A stretch of 64,000 nt of DNA from Panicum virgatum (lineage: Eukaryota; Streptophyta; Magnoliopsida; Poales; Poaceae), in contig NC_053141.1 in assembly GCF_016808335.1 (NCBI RefSeq), forward strand, positions 22,081,924 through 22,145,923, in the 5' to 3' direction. The notes below the pieces were generated by a model that searched no databases, had not been told where the DNA came from, and saw nothing but the letters and a program-made list of their open reading frames with translations. Of this stretch, positions 22,501 to 32,948 are shown piece after piece (position 1 is the stretch's first letter; every line of letters starts with the position of its first letter). The position numbers and the translations under genes were made by a program.

Positions 22501-22947
22501 GGGTGGGGTCAGGCGCGCAGGGGGAAGGCGGGAGGCTGGGCCATGAGGGAGGGAATGTCTGGGCCGGGCTGAAGAGGGTGCTGGGCCGGCACAGGGAAAA
22601 GGAGGGGGAGTGGGGGCCGGGCCGGACTGGGCCTGGGTTTGGTGGCTGTTGGGTTTGGGGTTTGCTGGATTTTCTCCCTTTCTATTTCTATTTACTCTCT
22701 CTCTTCTATTTCTAATTCAAACAAAGTTTGAATTCAAATACAAATTTGAATTCAAACCACACTCAAATAATTGAAACTATGCACCAGCATGAATGCAACA
22801 CCAAAATTTAAACCTATGATAAAATTTTAATTACTTATAGAACAAAAATTTAGATTAAATGCAAGTCTAACACAATAAACCTTAGAAAATTAAATAAAAC
22901 CAATTAAATTTATTAATAAATGCATAAATTTAAATTAGGGTGTTACA
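19518..22947 (-). mobile_element. H: 3' LTR (3430 bp)
   Basis: Plus-strand ends TGTAACACCC and GGGTGTTACA. It is closely similar to the 5' LTR of H (36064-36372 + 45602-48748), with small indels such as about 18 bp missing near 19958. The GC-rich core, leader intron and split-ORF blocks are all present. Confidence 0.92.
19774..20951 (-). pseudogene. Split LTR ORF in the H 3' LTR, one stop
   Basis: Exon C 20862-20951 carries TAG (20872-20874 on the plus strand) where the H 5' LTR still has CAG, so the break postdates insertion. Exon D 19774-19829 is intact and ends in Tyr then TAG. Confidence 0.4.
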
Positions 22948-22975
22948 GACCCTACCCCTTAAAGAAATCTCGTCC
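22948..22975 (-). other. H: polypurine tract and 3' untranslated end
   Basis: On the minus strand a TTTAAGGGGTAGGGTC-like tract lies directly before the 3' LTR. It has one G fewer than in X and Y. Confidence 0.75.
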
Positions 22976-22982
22976 CTGAGAT

Positions 22983-24026
22983 TTAGCTGGGCTGGCTAGC
23001 AAAGAGATCTGGATATGTCTTCCTCAGCTCATCTTCTCGCTCCAATGTAGCCTCAGCTTCACTGTGGTGACTCCACTGAACTCTGCACATCTTGATGCGC
23101 TTGTTCCGAGTAACCCTTTCTGATGTCTCCAGAATCTTCACCGGATGCTCAGTATAAGTCAAATCTTCCTGCACATCTACTCCATCCAGTGGTGCCTGCT
23201 CCTCGGGTACTCGCAAACACCTTTTCAGCTGAGATATATGGAAGACATCATGAACTCCTGAGAGGCTGAGAGGTAACTCCAGGCGATAAGCAACTTCGCC
23301 TTTCCTCTCTAGCACCTTGAATGGCCCCACATACCGAGGTGCTAACTTCCCTTTGACATTGAATCTGCGGATTCCTCTCATCGGAGACACCTTCAAGTAC
23401 ACATAATCACCGACACTGAAGGTCAGATCTCTCCGTTTGCCATCAGCATAGCTCTTCTGTCTGCTCTGTGCAATCCTCAGATTTTCTCGCATGGCCTGAA
23501 CCATTTGCTCTGCATCATCTATGATCTCAGGGCCAAAGAGCTGCTTCTCACCAATCTGATCCCAATAGAGAGGAGTCTTGCACTTTCTGCCATACAATGC
23601 TTTGAAGGGGGACTTCTTCAGACTGGCCTGATAGCTGTTGTTATATGAGAACTCAGCATAAGACCTGCTGGCCTCTGATGCTCAGCCTTGACACGCTGAC
23701 AGGTGTCACAAATAGCCACGTACTCTGCCACTGAACGCTTCATCCCATACCACCAGAAACGTTCCTTCAGATCATAATACATCTTCGTGCTGCCCGGATG
23801 AATAGAGTAAGCTGTATCATGGGCCTCACTCATAATCAACTTCCGGTGATCATTCACATCTGGCACACAGATCCGGTTCTTGTACCACAAAGTACCTTGA
23901 TCATCCTCTCTAAAGTGTGGAGCCTTGCCCTTCTTGAGCAACTCACGAATCTCCTGCAGCTTCTCATCTTCTTTCTGATGCTGCCTGATCTCTGACTCTA
24001 GAGTCGGTACTGCCTCAAATGCTGCA
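22983..24026 (-). pseudogene. H: integrase (core deleted) and chromodomain
   Basis: Minus-strand frame resumes after N with [11 protein letters not shown], then the integrase zinc region ([24 protein letters not shown]). At 23661/23662 it jumps to [15 protein letters not shown]. Compared with Y, about 420 bp are missing, which removes the entire catalytic core (both Asp blocks and the Glu block) and shifts the frame. The C-terminal part (YGRKCKTPLYW, SVGDYVYLKVSP) and chromodomain (ILETSERVTRNKRIK, VQWSHHSEAEAT) are open to YPDLFASQPS. The integrase cannot have been active once this deletion arose. Confidence 0.88.
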
Positions 24027-24031
24027 CTGGT
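24027..24031. repeat. Target-site duplication of N (ACTGG)
   Basis: ACTGG at 24027-24031 and at 29041-29045. Removing N and one copy rejoins the H pol between LGFLHHAS and AAFEAVPTL, as in the uninterrupted Y pol ([11 protein letters not shown]). Confidence 0.88.
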
Positions 24032-27000
24032 GTAACACCCGGTTTATAAAAGAACATAAACCGAGCAATCATATACGTGCCAGGATCAAGTCACACGTAT
24101 ATACAACAGAATGAACAGTATATCACAGCACATATCATGAATAAGACATAATAAAGCGAATACGATTGTTATTTATTACATTAATGACAAAAATGTCTGA
24201 TACAGCGGAAGCGAAGTACAAATACGATAAAAACTCTCTGAAGCTGAAGCAGGGCGCCACAGGGACGTCGACTGGGAGACGAACGCCTAGAAGTCCTCGT
24301 AGTCCTGGTAGCACTGAGTGAACTCCCTCGCGTCGGCAGGAACTGAGCAGCAGTAGCGTATCCCAAGAGGAAAAAGAGTAGAGTAGGCAAGAATGAGTAC
24401 ACAACTTGTACTCAACAAATATAACACAAACTATGAGGCTCTAAGGTTGGCTGACTGACTGCATTAGTTTTTAAGTGTTGGCAAAATTTTATTAAATCTA
24501 TTTACTACGAGTTGATGAATTACCATTAACCCAGTTACATAGTAATTAATCAAGATTAACCATGTTACTACTGAGATCCAAACCAAAACCACCAAGGAAA
24601 CCCCGAGAGGCACCCCCTCGTCGGAAGGAGCTAACCCCACTAATCAAAAGGAGGATCTGGGCCACTCATAACCGTGAGCACGGCTAGTATACCAGTTTCA
24701 CACTCTGCAGAGGTTGCACATCTTTACCCACAAGTCGTGAGCTACGCCAGTTGTTCATCACACTTCCTTAGGTGAGATGGCTAGCGACTCACTACGAGGC
24801 CGTTACAAAGGACACGTTGGTAAGGTGTAACCGCTAAGGATTCAGGCAATGCATCAATGGTACCCACCTCGAGGGGTACGCACACCAAGCCTCGTAGCCT
24901 GGGCACCATTGAGGTTCGACTCCCCTCTTGCCCCGTCTGTAAGTTACTCCCGAACCAAAATGGCCTAATTAGTAAGCCAAGACCGTCCCATTCCAGTCTT
25001 GTGGTAGCGCTGTTGTCCCAGGTTGTCGCTCTATGAACCGGTCCTTATGGAGAGTGGCCAACCAGGCAGTAAGCACCGTGCTGGCCCCCTAAACCATGTT
25101 TCTAACAAAACCAATTTTAAATGAGACGTGAGCCCCTCCAACGAGCCACTCTCAGAATTAAGTTACATATACCATTAATCAAATTAATTTACAAGGACCA
25201 AGTGTGTTATAGCGCGGCACCTAGCACAACTAACCAAAATGCAACCCAAGGGAATATATATAAAGGATATAAAGTGGCTAGGAAAGTCCTTATAGGCATA
25301 CAGTATTAAAATGTAGTATGAAAGTGTATTTAAAAGTGATAGGTTGTTCATGTTATACTTGCCTTCCTCGTACTGCTCCTGCTGCTGCTCAAACTGATCT
25401 GAAGACGAAAACTGCTCCAGGTACTGATACTGGGTCTCCTTAGATGGATCAACGTCTACTCACGATCACATGGCCAAAACAATGCACAATAATAAACATA
25501 CAAGCAAACACTAATAAAAACTAAGAAACAGTACATCAATACATAAAAACAGCACATTAAACTAGTCTAAAACTATTCTACGCGTTACAACGATCCCGTG
25601 GACATAAAGAACGCTTAAAACGGAGCTAAAACGCATTTTCTAGGCTAAAAACAAGGTTCAGGGACTAAACTGCAAGAAAACTAAGGTTCCAGGGACTTTT
25701 CTGCTAAAACCGAGGGCCTAGACATAATTAAACGTTAACTCCAGGGTCTAACTCGCAAAATCAACAGCAAAGGACGGCGGGTTCTATTTCTAGAAAGGCC
25801 AGGGGGTTATGTGCTAAAAACAGGACCAAAACCGTAAATACTTTTGACTAAGGCTGGACCGCGGGTTGATATTAACAAAAGACAGGGGCTCTTATGCAAA
25901 AAGGACAGGCGAACCGGTAAGATTGGATCTAGGCGCTTGGATCTGGATCGGACGGTTCAGATCTAAACAACTGGGTTCTAATCTCGGCCGTTGTTTCAGG
26001 ATCGGGCGGCCAGGGCGGTTCGGGCTCGTGGGGGCGGCGGCGCGGCTCGCCGGAGCTCTGCTCCGCAGCGGCGGGCGGCCGGAGAAGGGGAACGGGGGCT
26101 GCCGGACTCGGTTTGGGCCCCGGTTTGGCCGTGGGGCATGAAAGAGGCATGCGTAATCCACTGGAGTGGAAAGCAAGGTGCGGCGGGATTCGTAGCGGGG
26201 TGCTCGGCGGTGGGGGCGGCTCGATGTGGCTGCGCTTCGCCGGCGAGCAGCGCACCAGCACCTAGGGGGCGTCCTAGGCCAAAACATCTAGCACAACAAG
26301 GGTGAGGATGCCTGGGGTGCTTACCGAGGGCTTGGAACGGGCGGGGCGTGACGCAGAAGTGCCGGCGGCGAGGTCGAGTGGTGATTCGTGGCGGCGGCGC
26401 TGGACGGAGGTCGCAGCCCAGGGTGCGGGATGCTTCTCCAAGCCTTGGACCCCCCCCCCCCCAAATCAAAGCGCCGCAACCCTGTGGAAGTGCTGTGGGG
26501 TCAGGAAGGTGGCGAACTACGCCGGCGGCGTGGAATTTCGGTGACAGGTCGACCTACCCACGGCGGTGCCCGGCCCAAATCCGGCTGCTTCAGATGTTGT
26601 AGCCGAGGATGGTGGCCGCTGGGAGCTTCCTGGTACGCGGGTGAAGCCGCGGCGGTGGTTTGCAGGGGCTATGGCGCGACGGGGTGGTGTGGCCATGGCG
26701 GAGAAGATGCTCTGCGCGGCGGAGCAAGGCGCTGGTGGGGCTGGAGCTCGGTGGCGGCCCGAGTGAGGTGTGGTAGGGTTCCGGAGGGCGCGCGGGGCCA
26801 AATATAGGCCGGGCGAGGATCTTGGGCGTGCGTGACGCCATCACGGCGAGGATTGCGGTCGTGAAAACGGCGGGGAAAATGGATCACAGCAACGGCTGTT
26901 GCGTGATCCCGGGATCCGGGTAGGGAAGGTTCTGGAGGAGGGGAGCTCCGGTCAGGCTGGCCGGTGGGTCCTGCGCCAGCGTGGGGTGGAGCGGGGCTAC

Positions 27001-27641
27001 GGGTCAGCGAGGGCGCGGACGGAGCAGAGCGGAGAGCGCGGCGAAGACCCTGGGCGGAGGAAAGGGAAGGATCTGACCCGTGGGCCAGGTCTGTCAGTGG
27101 GAGACGCAACGAGCGCGGGCTGCGAGCTGAGCGGGGAGCTGGGCTCCGGGAGTGGGCCGCGCGGGGACAGAAGCGGGGTTGGGTTCGCGGCTCTGGGCCG
27201 AACGCGGGGAGCGGAGAGGGGGTCGCGGGGAGGAGCCGACTGGGCCCGGGGAGGGAGAGGGAGGAGTGGGCCGCGGAAAGGGTTGGGCCGCGGGTTCTGA
27301 GCTGGGTTTGGGTTGCTTTGGGCTGGTTTCAAGTTTGGGGTTTTGGGCCAGGTGGCAAGGGTTTGGGTTGGGCTCACATGCTTGAGTTGGGTCTTTCCTA
27401 ATTTCAATCCAACACAAACTTAGATGAATTCAAATTCAAATTTGAATGCACAGCTAGCACTCAAACAACAAAAGCAATGCACCAGCATGTATGCAACAAC
27501 ACAATTAAACCTAAGGAAAATTTTAATTACTTATGCAACAAAATTAGATTAAATGCATTACTAGCACAATAAACCTTAGAAATTAGAATAATGCCAATTA
27601 AATTTATTATTAAATATTGAAATTTGGATTAGGGTGTTACA
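24032..27641 (-). mobile_element. N: LTR (3610 bp)
   Basis: TGTAACACCC to GGGTGTTACA on the plus strand. It includes the C-rich core with a 13-C homopolymer (plus strand, about 26450-26462) and TATATTT (26800-26806 on the minus strand). The minus-strand tract TAAGGGGGTAGGATT at 27642-27656 precedes it. Confidence 0.9.
24287..25455 (-). CDS. Candidate split ORF in the N LTR (exons 25455-25363 and 24342-24287)
   Basis: Exon C is 93 nt, one codon longer than in the other intact copies, and stays open. Exon D is 56 nt and ends EDF-stop. The donor GCAAGT and the acceptor CTGCTGCTCAG are intact. The in-frame length change is one of the reasons to suspect translation. Confidence 0.42.
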
Positions 27642-27698
27642 AATCCTACCCCCTTACAGGAATCTCGTCCTGAGATTCTGGGCTGGCTAGCAAAGAGA

Positions 27699-28814
27699 TC
27701 AGGATAGGTCTTCATCAACTCCTCTTCCTTCTTCTGGCAAGTCCTCCGAAAAGACATCCGGGAATTCAGGCACCACGCGAATACCATCCGTGGGTATAGC
27801 CTCCATCTGATGAAGAAAACCAGAAGGCTCTGTAGCACTGACTGTCACTTCTTGGCCATTAGATGCTAACAATTGAACTGACCACTGAGCACAATCAACT
27901 CTGACTTCCCACTTGGCAAGAGTATCCATTCCCAGAATCACATCAATACCCTTGGTGTCTAGCACCCTCAGAGCAGTGCTGAACGTTGCCCCCCTTATGG
28001 CTATACTGACTCGAGGGCAAACAATATGGGATCTCAACTCTCCTCCTGGTGAAGAGACTAGCATATACTTCTTTAATGCAGTGGTAAAGAAACTATGCTC
28101 CTCAACATATGACTTGGTGATGAATGGATGAGTAGCACCAGTATCGAAAAGCACTATAGCTGGATGGGAGTTGACCATGAACATACCAATAACCACGTTA
28201 GGAGCCTCGGCCGCTGACTCAGCCGTCACGTGGTTCACTCTGCCCTGAAGTGGCGCCCTGGGCTGAGCTGGGCGCCCTTGCAGTCCTGCCTGCCGTGGAG
28301 CCGGTGAAAGGCGCTTTTGTGGACAACTTTTGGCATAATGACCTTTTTGCCCGCACTTGTAGCACTTGCGGTTGTGGTGAATGGCGCTACTTGGTTGACT
28401 TCCTTGTGAACTTAACATCACATCTTGCATTATTTCTGCTGCTTGCTCTTTGGACTCCTTGTGACTGCGTGGCTGAATCACCTTCATAGTGATAGTCAAC
28501 CCATCAACATAATCATGGAGAGCTTGATTCTCGACCTGTGTATATCTAGAGCACTTATGATTCTTTCTCTTCTGGATAGTCTGTAGCTCTTCGACCGATG
28601 GACTGTCGAGGAAAAGGGAATCCTCTGCTAGCTGCTCTTGATGAGACCTCTTCCTCTTTGCACCGGAGAACAACCTCTGGTTCCTCCTAGCTGTGGCTTC
28701 ATCTTCAGTCGCACGAGCTTGACGACAAGGAACGCCATAGAAGTGGCAACACGGACAAGCTTTCTCACCATCACCCATTGCACTGTCTCCAAGGTCTTTT
28801 TGTTCTGCCGACAT
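27699..28814 (-). CDS. N: chimeric ORF, unknown segment + zinc knuckle + aspartic protease (371 aa)
   Basis: ATG at 28814 follows an intron-like 3' splice site (CTTTTATCCCAG). Residues 1 to about 150 are not retroviral as far as I can tell. They hold a Cys cluster (CPCCHFYGVPC), a basic patch (AKRKRSHQEQ), an acidic/hydrophobic stretch and QALHDYVDGLTI. A CCHC knuckle (CYKCGQKGHYAKSCP, near residue 152) follows, then a linker shared with H gag ([15 protein letters not shown]) and a retropepsin with VLFDTGATHPFI and VILGMD. It ends FPDVFSEDLP then an out-of-frame tail into the chromodomain end, so RT, RNase H and integrase are deleted. The ORF is open throughout. Possible product: a Gag-protease-like protein. 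F has the same fusion. Confidence 0.6.
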   Translation of the reverse strand: MSAEQKDLGDSAMGDGEKACPCCHFYGVPCRQARATEDEATARRNQRLFSGAKRKRSHQEQLAEDSLFLDSPSVEELQTIQKRKNHKCSRYTQVENQALHDYVDGLTITMKVIQPRSHKESKEQAAEIMQDVMLSSQGSQPSSAIHHNRKCYKCGQKGHYAKSCPQKRLSPAPRQAGLQGRPAQPRAPLQGRVNHVTAESAAEAPNVVIGMFMVNSHPAIVLFDTGATHPFITKSYVEEHSFFTTALKKYMLVSSPGGELRSHIVCPRVSIAIRGATFSTALRVLDTKGIDVILGMDTLAKWEVRVDCAQWSVQLLASNGQEVTVSATEPSGFLHQMEAIPTDGIRVVPEFPDVFSEDLPEEGRGVDEDLS

Positions 28815-29040
28815 CTGAGCTGGGATAAAAGGAAATACAGATTGGTGAGGTCAAGGAAGAGAGAAAAACTCCATTATTTAAGGTTCTATCCTATTTAGAT
28901 AACACTGCACAGGCATTACTGCTGATAACTCCAGATAAATGTCACATAAATCCGGGAAAAAGGAACTAGAGCATAACTCTTCTGTTTCATCTGAGGGATT
29001 CTCAACTTCTCTTGTACTTTTTGTAGGCCGGGGTGTCAGA
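28815..29040 (-). other. N: 5' segment with intron-like 3' splice site
   Basis: 226 bp from the 5' terminus TCTGACACCCC to the ORF start. It ends in a pyrimidine-rich CTTTTATCCCAG|CTCAG just before ATG. The matching segment of F (40605-40830) ends CTTTTGCTCCAG|CTCAG. It reads like genomic DNA that kept part of an intron. Confidence 0.5.
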
Positions 29041-29045
29041 ACTGG

Positions 29046-29603
29046 AGGCATGATGCAAGAAGCCCAGACTCAACTGCTCAAACTCCTCGCATAACTCTGG
29101 AGGCATCTGGAAAGCCACGGTCATGTTGACATAACTTCTTCTGCTCAGAGCATCTGCTACAACATTGGCCTTGCCCGGATGATAGTGAATCTCCAGGTCA
29201 TAATCCTTGACCAACTCTAACCATCTTCTTTGCCGCATGTTCAGCTCATTCTGCATGAAAATGTACTTGAGGCTCTTGTGATCAGTGTAGACATCACACC
29301 ACTGCCCATACAAGTAATGCCTCCAAATCTTCAGAGCAAGCACAACTGCGGCTAACTCAAGATCATGAGTGGGATAATTCAGCTCATGCCGACGTAGCTG
29401 CCGTGAAGCATAAGCAATCACTCTGCCCTCCTGCATCAGAACACACCCTAGACCATCCTTCGAAGCATCACAATATACCGTGAACCTCTTGCTCTGGTCT
29501 GGCAGAGTCAGGACTGGCGCCGTAGTCAACCTCTTCTTCAGCTCATGAAAGGCCTTCTGACGCTCATCAGTCCATATGAATGCCACATTCTTCTCTAGCA
29601 AGG
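29046..29603 (-). pseudogene. H: end of RT and RNase H
   Basis: Minus-strand frame resumes after S with [19 protein letters not shown], then RNase [52 protein letters not shown] and [13 protein letters not shown]. No stop is seen before N. RNase H degrades the RNA strand during cDNA synthesis. The Trp lost to TAG in Y is intact here. Confidence 0.88.
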
Positions 29604-29608
29604 AAGTC
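29604..29608. repeat. Target-site duplication of S (AAGTC)
   Basis: AAGTC at 29604-29608 and 32944-32948. Removing S and one copy restores [14 protein letters not shown] in H, the same residues as uninterrupted Y. Confidence 0.95.
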
Positions 29609-32600
29609 TGTAACACCCTAATTTAAATTTCAGAATTTATTAATAAATTTAAATGGTTTATTTAATTTTCTAAGGATTTATTTTGCTTAGCTTGCATTAA
29701 TCTAATTTGGTTCCTTAAGTAATTAAAATTTTATCAAAGGTTTAAATTTGTTGTGCATTCATGCTGGTGCATACTTTTAATTGAGTGTGGTTTGAATTCA
29801 AATTTTTTATTTGAATTCAAACTTGTTTGAATTAGATTTGAAAAGAGAGAGTAAATAGAAATAGAAAAGAAGAAAAACCAGCCCAAACTCAAACCCAGTC
29901 CAGCAACCCTGGCCCAACCCCTCTCCGCAGGCCCAACCCAGCAGCTCAAGCCATCCGGCCCACCCTTTCCCCCCGGGCCCAGCAACTCGCTTTCTAGCCC
30001 GCAACCCCGCGCGAGGCCTGCTCCACCCCGACCTACCAACGCTTCAGCCCGCGGCCCGTTTTCCCACCCACACGGCCCAGACGTTCGCGGCCCAGTCTCC
30101 CGCAACGCGCCGGCCCGTTCCCCCGCTCGCACGCCAGCCCAGGCGACCGCGTTGCTCTCCCCTCTCTCGCTGCACCCTGGGCCCGCCTGTCGGCGCCGTC
30201 CCCTTCCCCGCGCCGCGCGCAACAGAGCCCCAATCCCCGCCGGGGATTTCGCCGTCCTCCCTTATCGGGCGCGCACGCCCAGGCCTCACCGAGCCGCCCT
30301 ACAAATAGTGCCCCATGCCCCTGGTTCTCCAACCCACCCCGCAGGCGCCGCCCGCAAACCCTAGCAGCCGCCGGTCGCTTCGCCAGTAGCGCCGCCGCCG
30401 GTAAGTCCCTTGGCCGTCGTTTTACCTCGCCCGGTGCCGTTCCCGTCCTCCTGACTCATTGCACCGCTTCGCAGCGCCATCCCGAGCCGGTCCGTGGTGA
30501 TCTAGGGACCGGAGGAGTACGCCACCCCCCTGGACCGCGAGCTCCGTCCAGCGGCTCCTCCCAAACACGTCGCCGGCGACTCTGCAGCAACCCCATCGAC
30601 CAATCTTGAGCTCAGTAAGCCACATCCCGACCCTCCCTTCCTTTTGGACCAGTAGTCGTAGCCCGTAGATCGCTCCTGGCCCCGGACCGCCGTCGCAGTC
30701 CACGCCGGCGAGGCTCGCCATGGCGCCGAGCCGCCTCCACGCCGTGCGCCCCTCTCCGCACCCCGCAGCCCCGCGTTATCCACTCCAGTGGATTACGCAT
30801 GCAACCACGATGCTCCACGGCCAAACCCTGTCCCTAATAGCCCCCTGAAACGTCGGTTTAGCCACTCCGGTGACCTCCCCCGCCGCGGAGCAGAGCTCCG
30901 GCGGTCTGCTCCGCGGCGTTCCGCCGTCGCCGCCGCCGCAAAACACCCCAGCACCTCGATCTAGGGCCGACGGCCTAGATTAGATCTAGGACCGAGCCAC
31001 CCTGAGCCGTCGGATCTAGATCCAAGCGCCCTGAATCAAAGATAACGGTTCGGCCTGTGTTTTTCCTTAAGAGCCCCTGAGGTTTTCTACAATCAACCCG
31101 CGGTCCAGCCTTAGTCAAAAATAATTACGTATAGGTCCTGTTTTTAATGTTTAGGCCCCTGCTCTTTCCGGAAATAGTGCCCGCCGTCCCTGTCCTCGTG
31201 TTTTTGCACGTTAGGCCCTATAGCTATGCTTTAATTATGTTTTAGCCCTCGGTTTTTGCAGAAAACCCCCTGGAGCTTAGTTTTTCTTACAAATAAGCCC
31301 CTGAACCTTGTTTTAGCCTAGAAAATGTGTTTTAGCTCCGTTTTAGGCGTTCTTTATGTCCACGCGAACGTTGTAACGCGTAGAATAGTTTTAGACTAGT
31401 TTAGTGTGCTGTTTTTATGTATTGATGTACTGTTTCTTAGTTTTTGTTAGCGTTTGTTTGTATGCTTATTTTTGTGCATTGTTTTGGCCATGTGTTCGTG
31501 AGTAGACGTTGATCCATCTGAGGAGCCCCAGTACCCGTACCCGGAGCAGCCATCTTCGGAGCAGTTTGAGCAGCAGCCAGAGCAGTACGAGGAAGGCAAG
31601 TATAACATGAACAACCTATCACTTTAAATACAATTTCATACTGCATTTTAATACTGTATGCCTATAAGGATTTCCTAGCCACTTTATATCCTTTATATAT
31701 ACCTTTGGGTTGCATTTTGGTTAGTTGTGCTAGGTTGCTGCGCTACAACATATTCTGGTCCTTTTTAATTAAATTGATTAATGGTTTACTTGAATTTAAT
31801 TCTGAGAGTGGCACTCTGTGTGGCTTGAGTGGCTCACTTCTCGTTAAAATTGGTTTTGTTAGAAACATGGTTTAGGGGGCCAGCACGGTGCTTAGTGCTT
31901 GGTTAGCCACTCTCCATAAGGACCGGTTCATGGAGCGACAACCTGGGACAACAGCGCTACCACAAGACTGGAATGGGACGATCTTGGCTTACTAATTAGG
32001 CCATTTTGGTTCGGGAGTAACTTACCGACGGGGCATGGGGGGTGGTGAGCTTCAATGGTGGCCAGGCTACGAGGCTGGTCTGTGTGTCTTGTACCCCCTC
32101 GAGGTGGTTACCATCGTTGCGGAGCCTGATTCCTTAGCGGTTACACCTTACCAACGTGTCCTTTGTAACGGCCTCGTAGTGAGTTTGCTAGTCATCTCAC
32201 CTAAGGAAGTGTGATGAACAACTGGCGTAGCTCACGACTTGTGGGTAAAGATGTGCAACCTCTGCAGAGTGTAAAACTGGTATACTAGCCGTGCTCACGG
32301 TTATAAGCGGCCCAGATCCTCCTTTTGATTAGTGGAGTTATCTCCTTCCGACGAGGGAGGTGCTTCTCGGGGTTACCTTGGTGTGGTTTTGGTATGGTTC
32401 TCAGTAATTACGTGATTAATTCTGATTAATTACTATGTAACTGGGTTAATGGTGATTCATCAACTCGTAGTAAATAGCTTTAATAAAATTTTGCCAAGAT
32501 TAAAAGGTAATGCAGTTGAGTCAGCCAACCTTAGAGCCTCATAGTTTGTGTTATACTTGTTGAGTACAAGTTGTGTACTCGCTCTTGCCTCTTCTCTACT

Positions 32601-32943
32601 TTTTCCTCTCGGTTATGCTACTGCTGCTCAGTTCCTGCCGACGCGAGGGAGTTCGCTCAGCGCTACCAGGACTACGAGGACTTCTAGGCGATCGTCTCCC
32701 AATCGACGTCCCTGTGGCGCCCTGCTCAGCTTCGGAGAGCTTTTATCGTATTTGTACTTCGCTTCCGCTGTATCAGACATTTTTGTCATTAATGTAATAA
32801 ATAACATTTGTATTCGCTTTATTATGTCTTTTTACGTGATATGTGCTATGATATACTGTTCATTCTGTTGTATATACGTGTGACTTGATCCTGGCACGTA
32901 TATGATTGCTCGGTTTATGTTCTTTTATAAACCGGGTGTTACA
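29609..32943 (+). mobile_element. S: solo LTR of family A (3335 bp)
   Basis: A single complete LTR, TGTAACACCC to GGGTGTTACA, in plus orientation inside minus-strand H, with a perfect TSD and no internal region. This is the classic product of recombination between the two LTRs of a full element. It carries AAACCCTAG near 30356, a 74-bp leader intron (30401-30474), a 140-nt exon block (30475-30614), the split ORF and AATAAATAA near 32796. Confidence 0.95.
31506..32687 (+). CDS. Candidate split ORF in S (exons 31506-31595 and 32632-32687)
   Basis: Both exons open, 90 and 56 nt, with GC-AG splice signals as in W. Ends QDYEDF and TAG. Survival of the frame in a solo LTR may simply mean that S is young. 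Confidence 0.4.
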
Positions 32944-32948
32944 AAGTC

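Larger units (their letters stand above)
24032..29040 (-). mobile_element. N: one-LTR non-autonomous family-A element
   Basis: On the minus strand N begins TCTGACACCCCGGCC at 29040, carries an intron-like leader, the chimeric ORF (28814-27699), a polypurine tract and one LTR (27641-24032) ending GGGTGTTACA. It has no 5' LTR and no primer-binding site, yet a perfect 5-bp TSD flanks it. Its 5' terminus corresponds to 40605 inside F, where TGTGACACCCCGG follows GAGGGGGTAGGGA, nearly the family polypurine tract. RT and integrase are absent, so it needed enzymes in trans. Confidence 0.85.

Noticed and set aside
26450..26462. Run of 13 C in the N LTR as a regulatory element
   Set aside because: Single homopolymer in a C-rich core, not shared at this length by other copies; may also be a sequencing length error.
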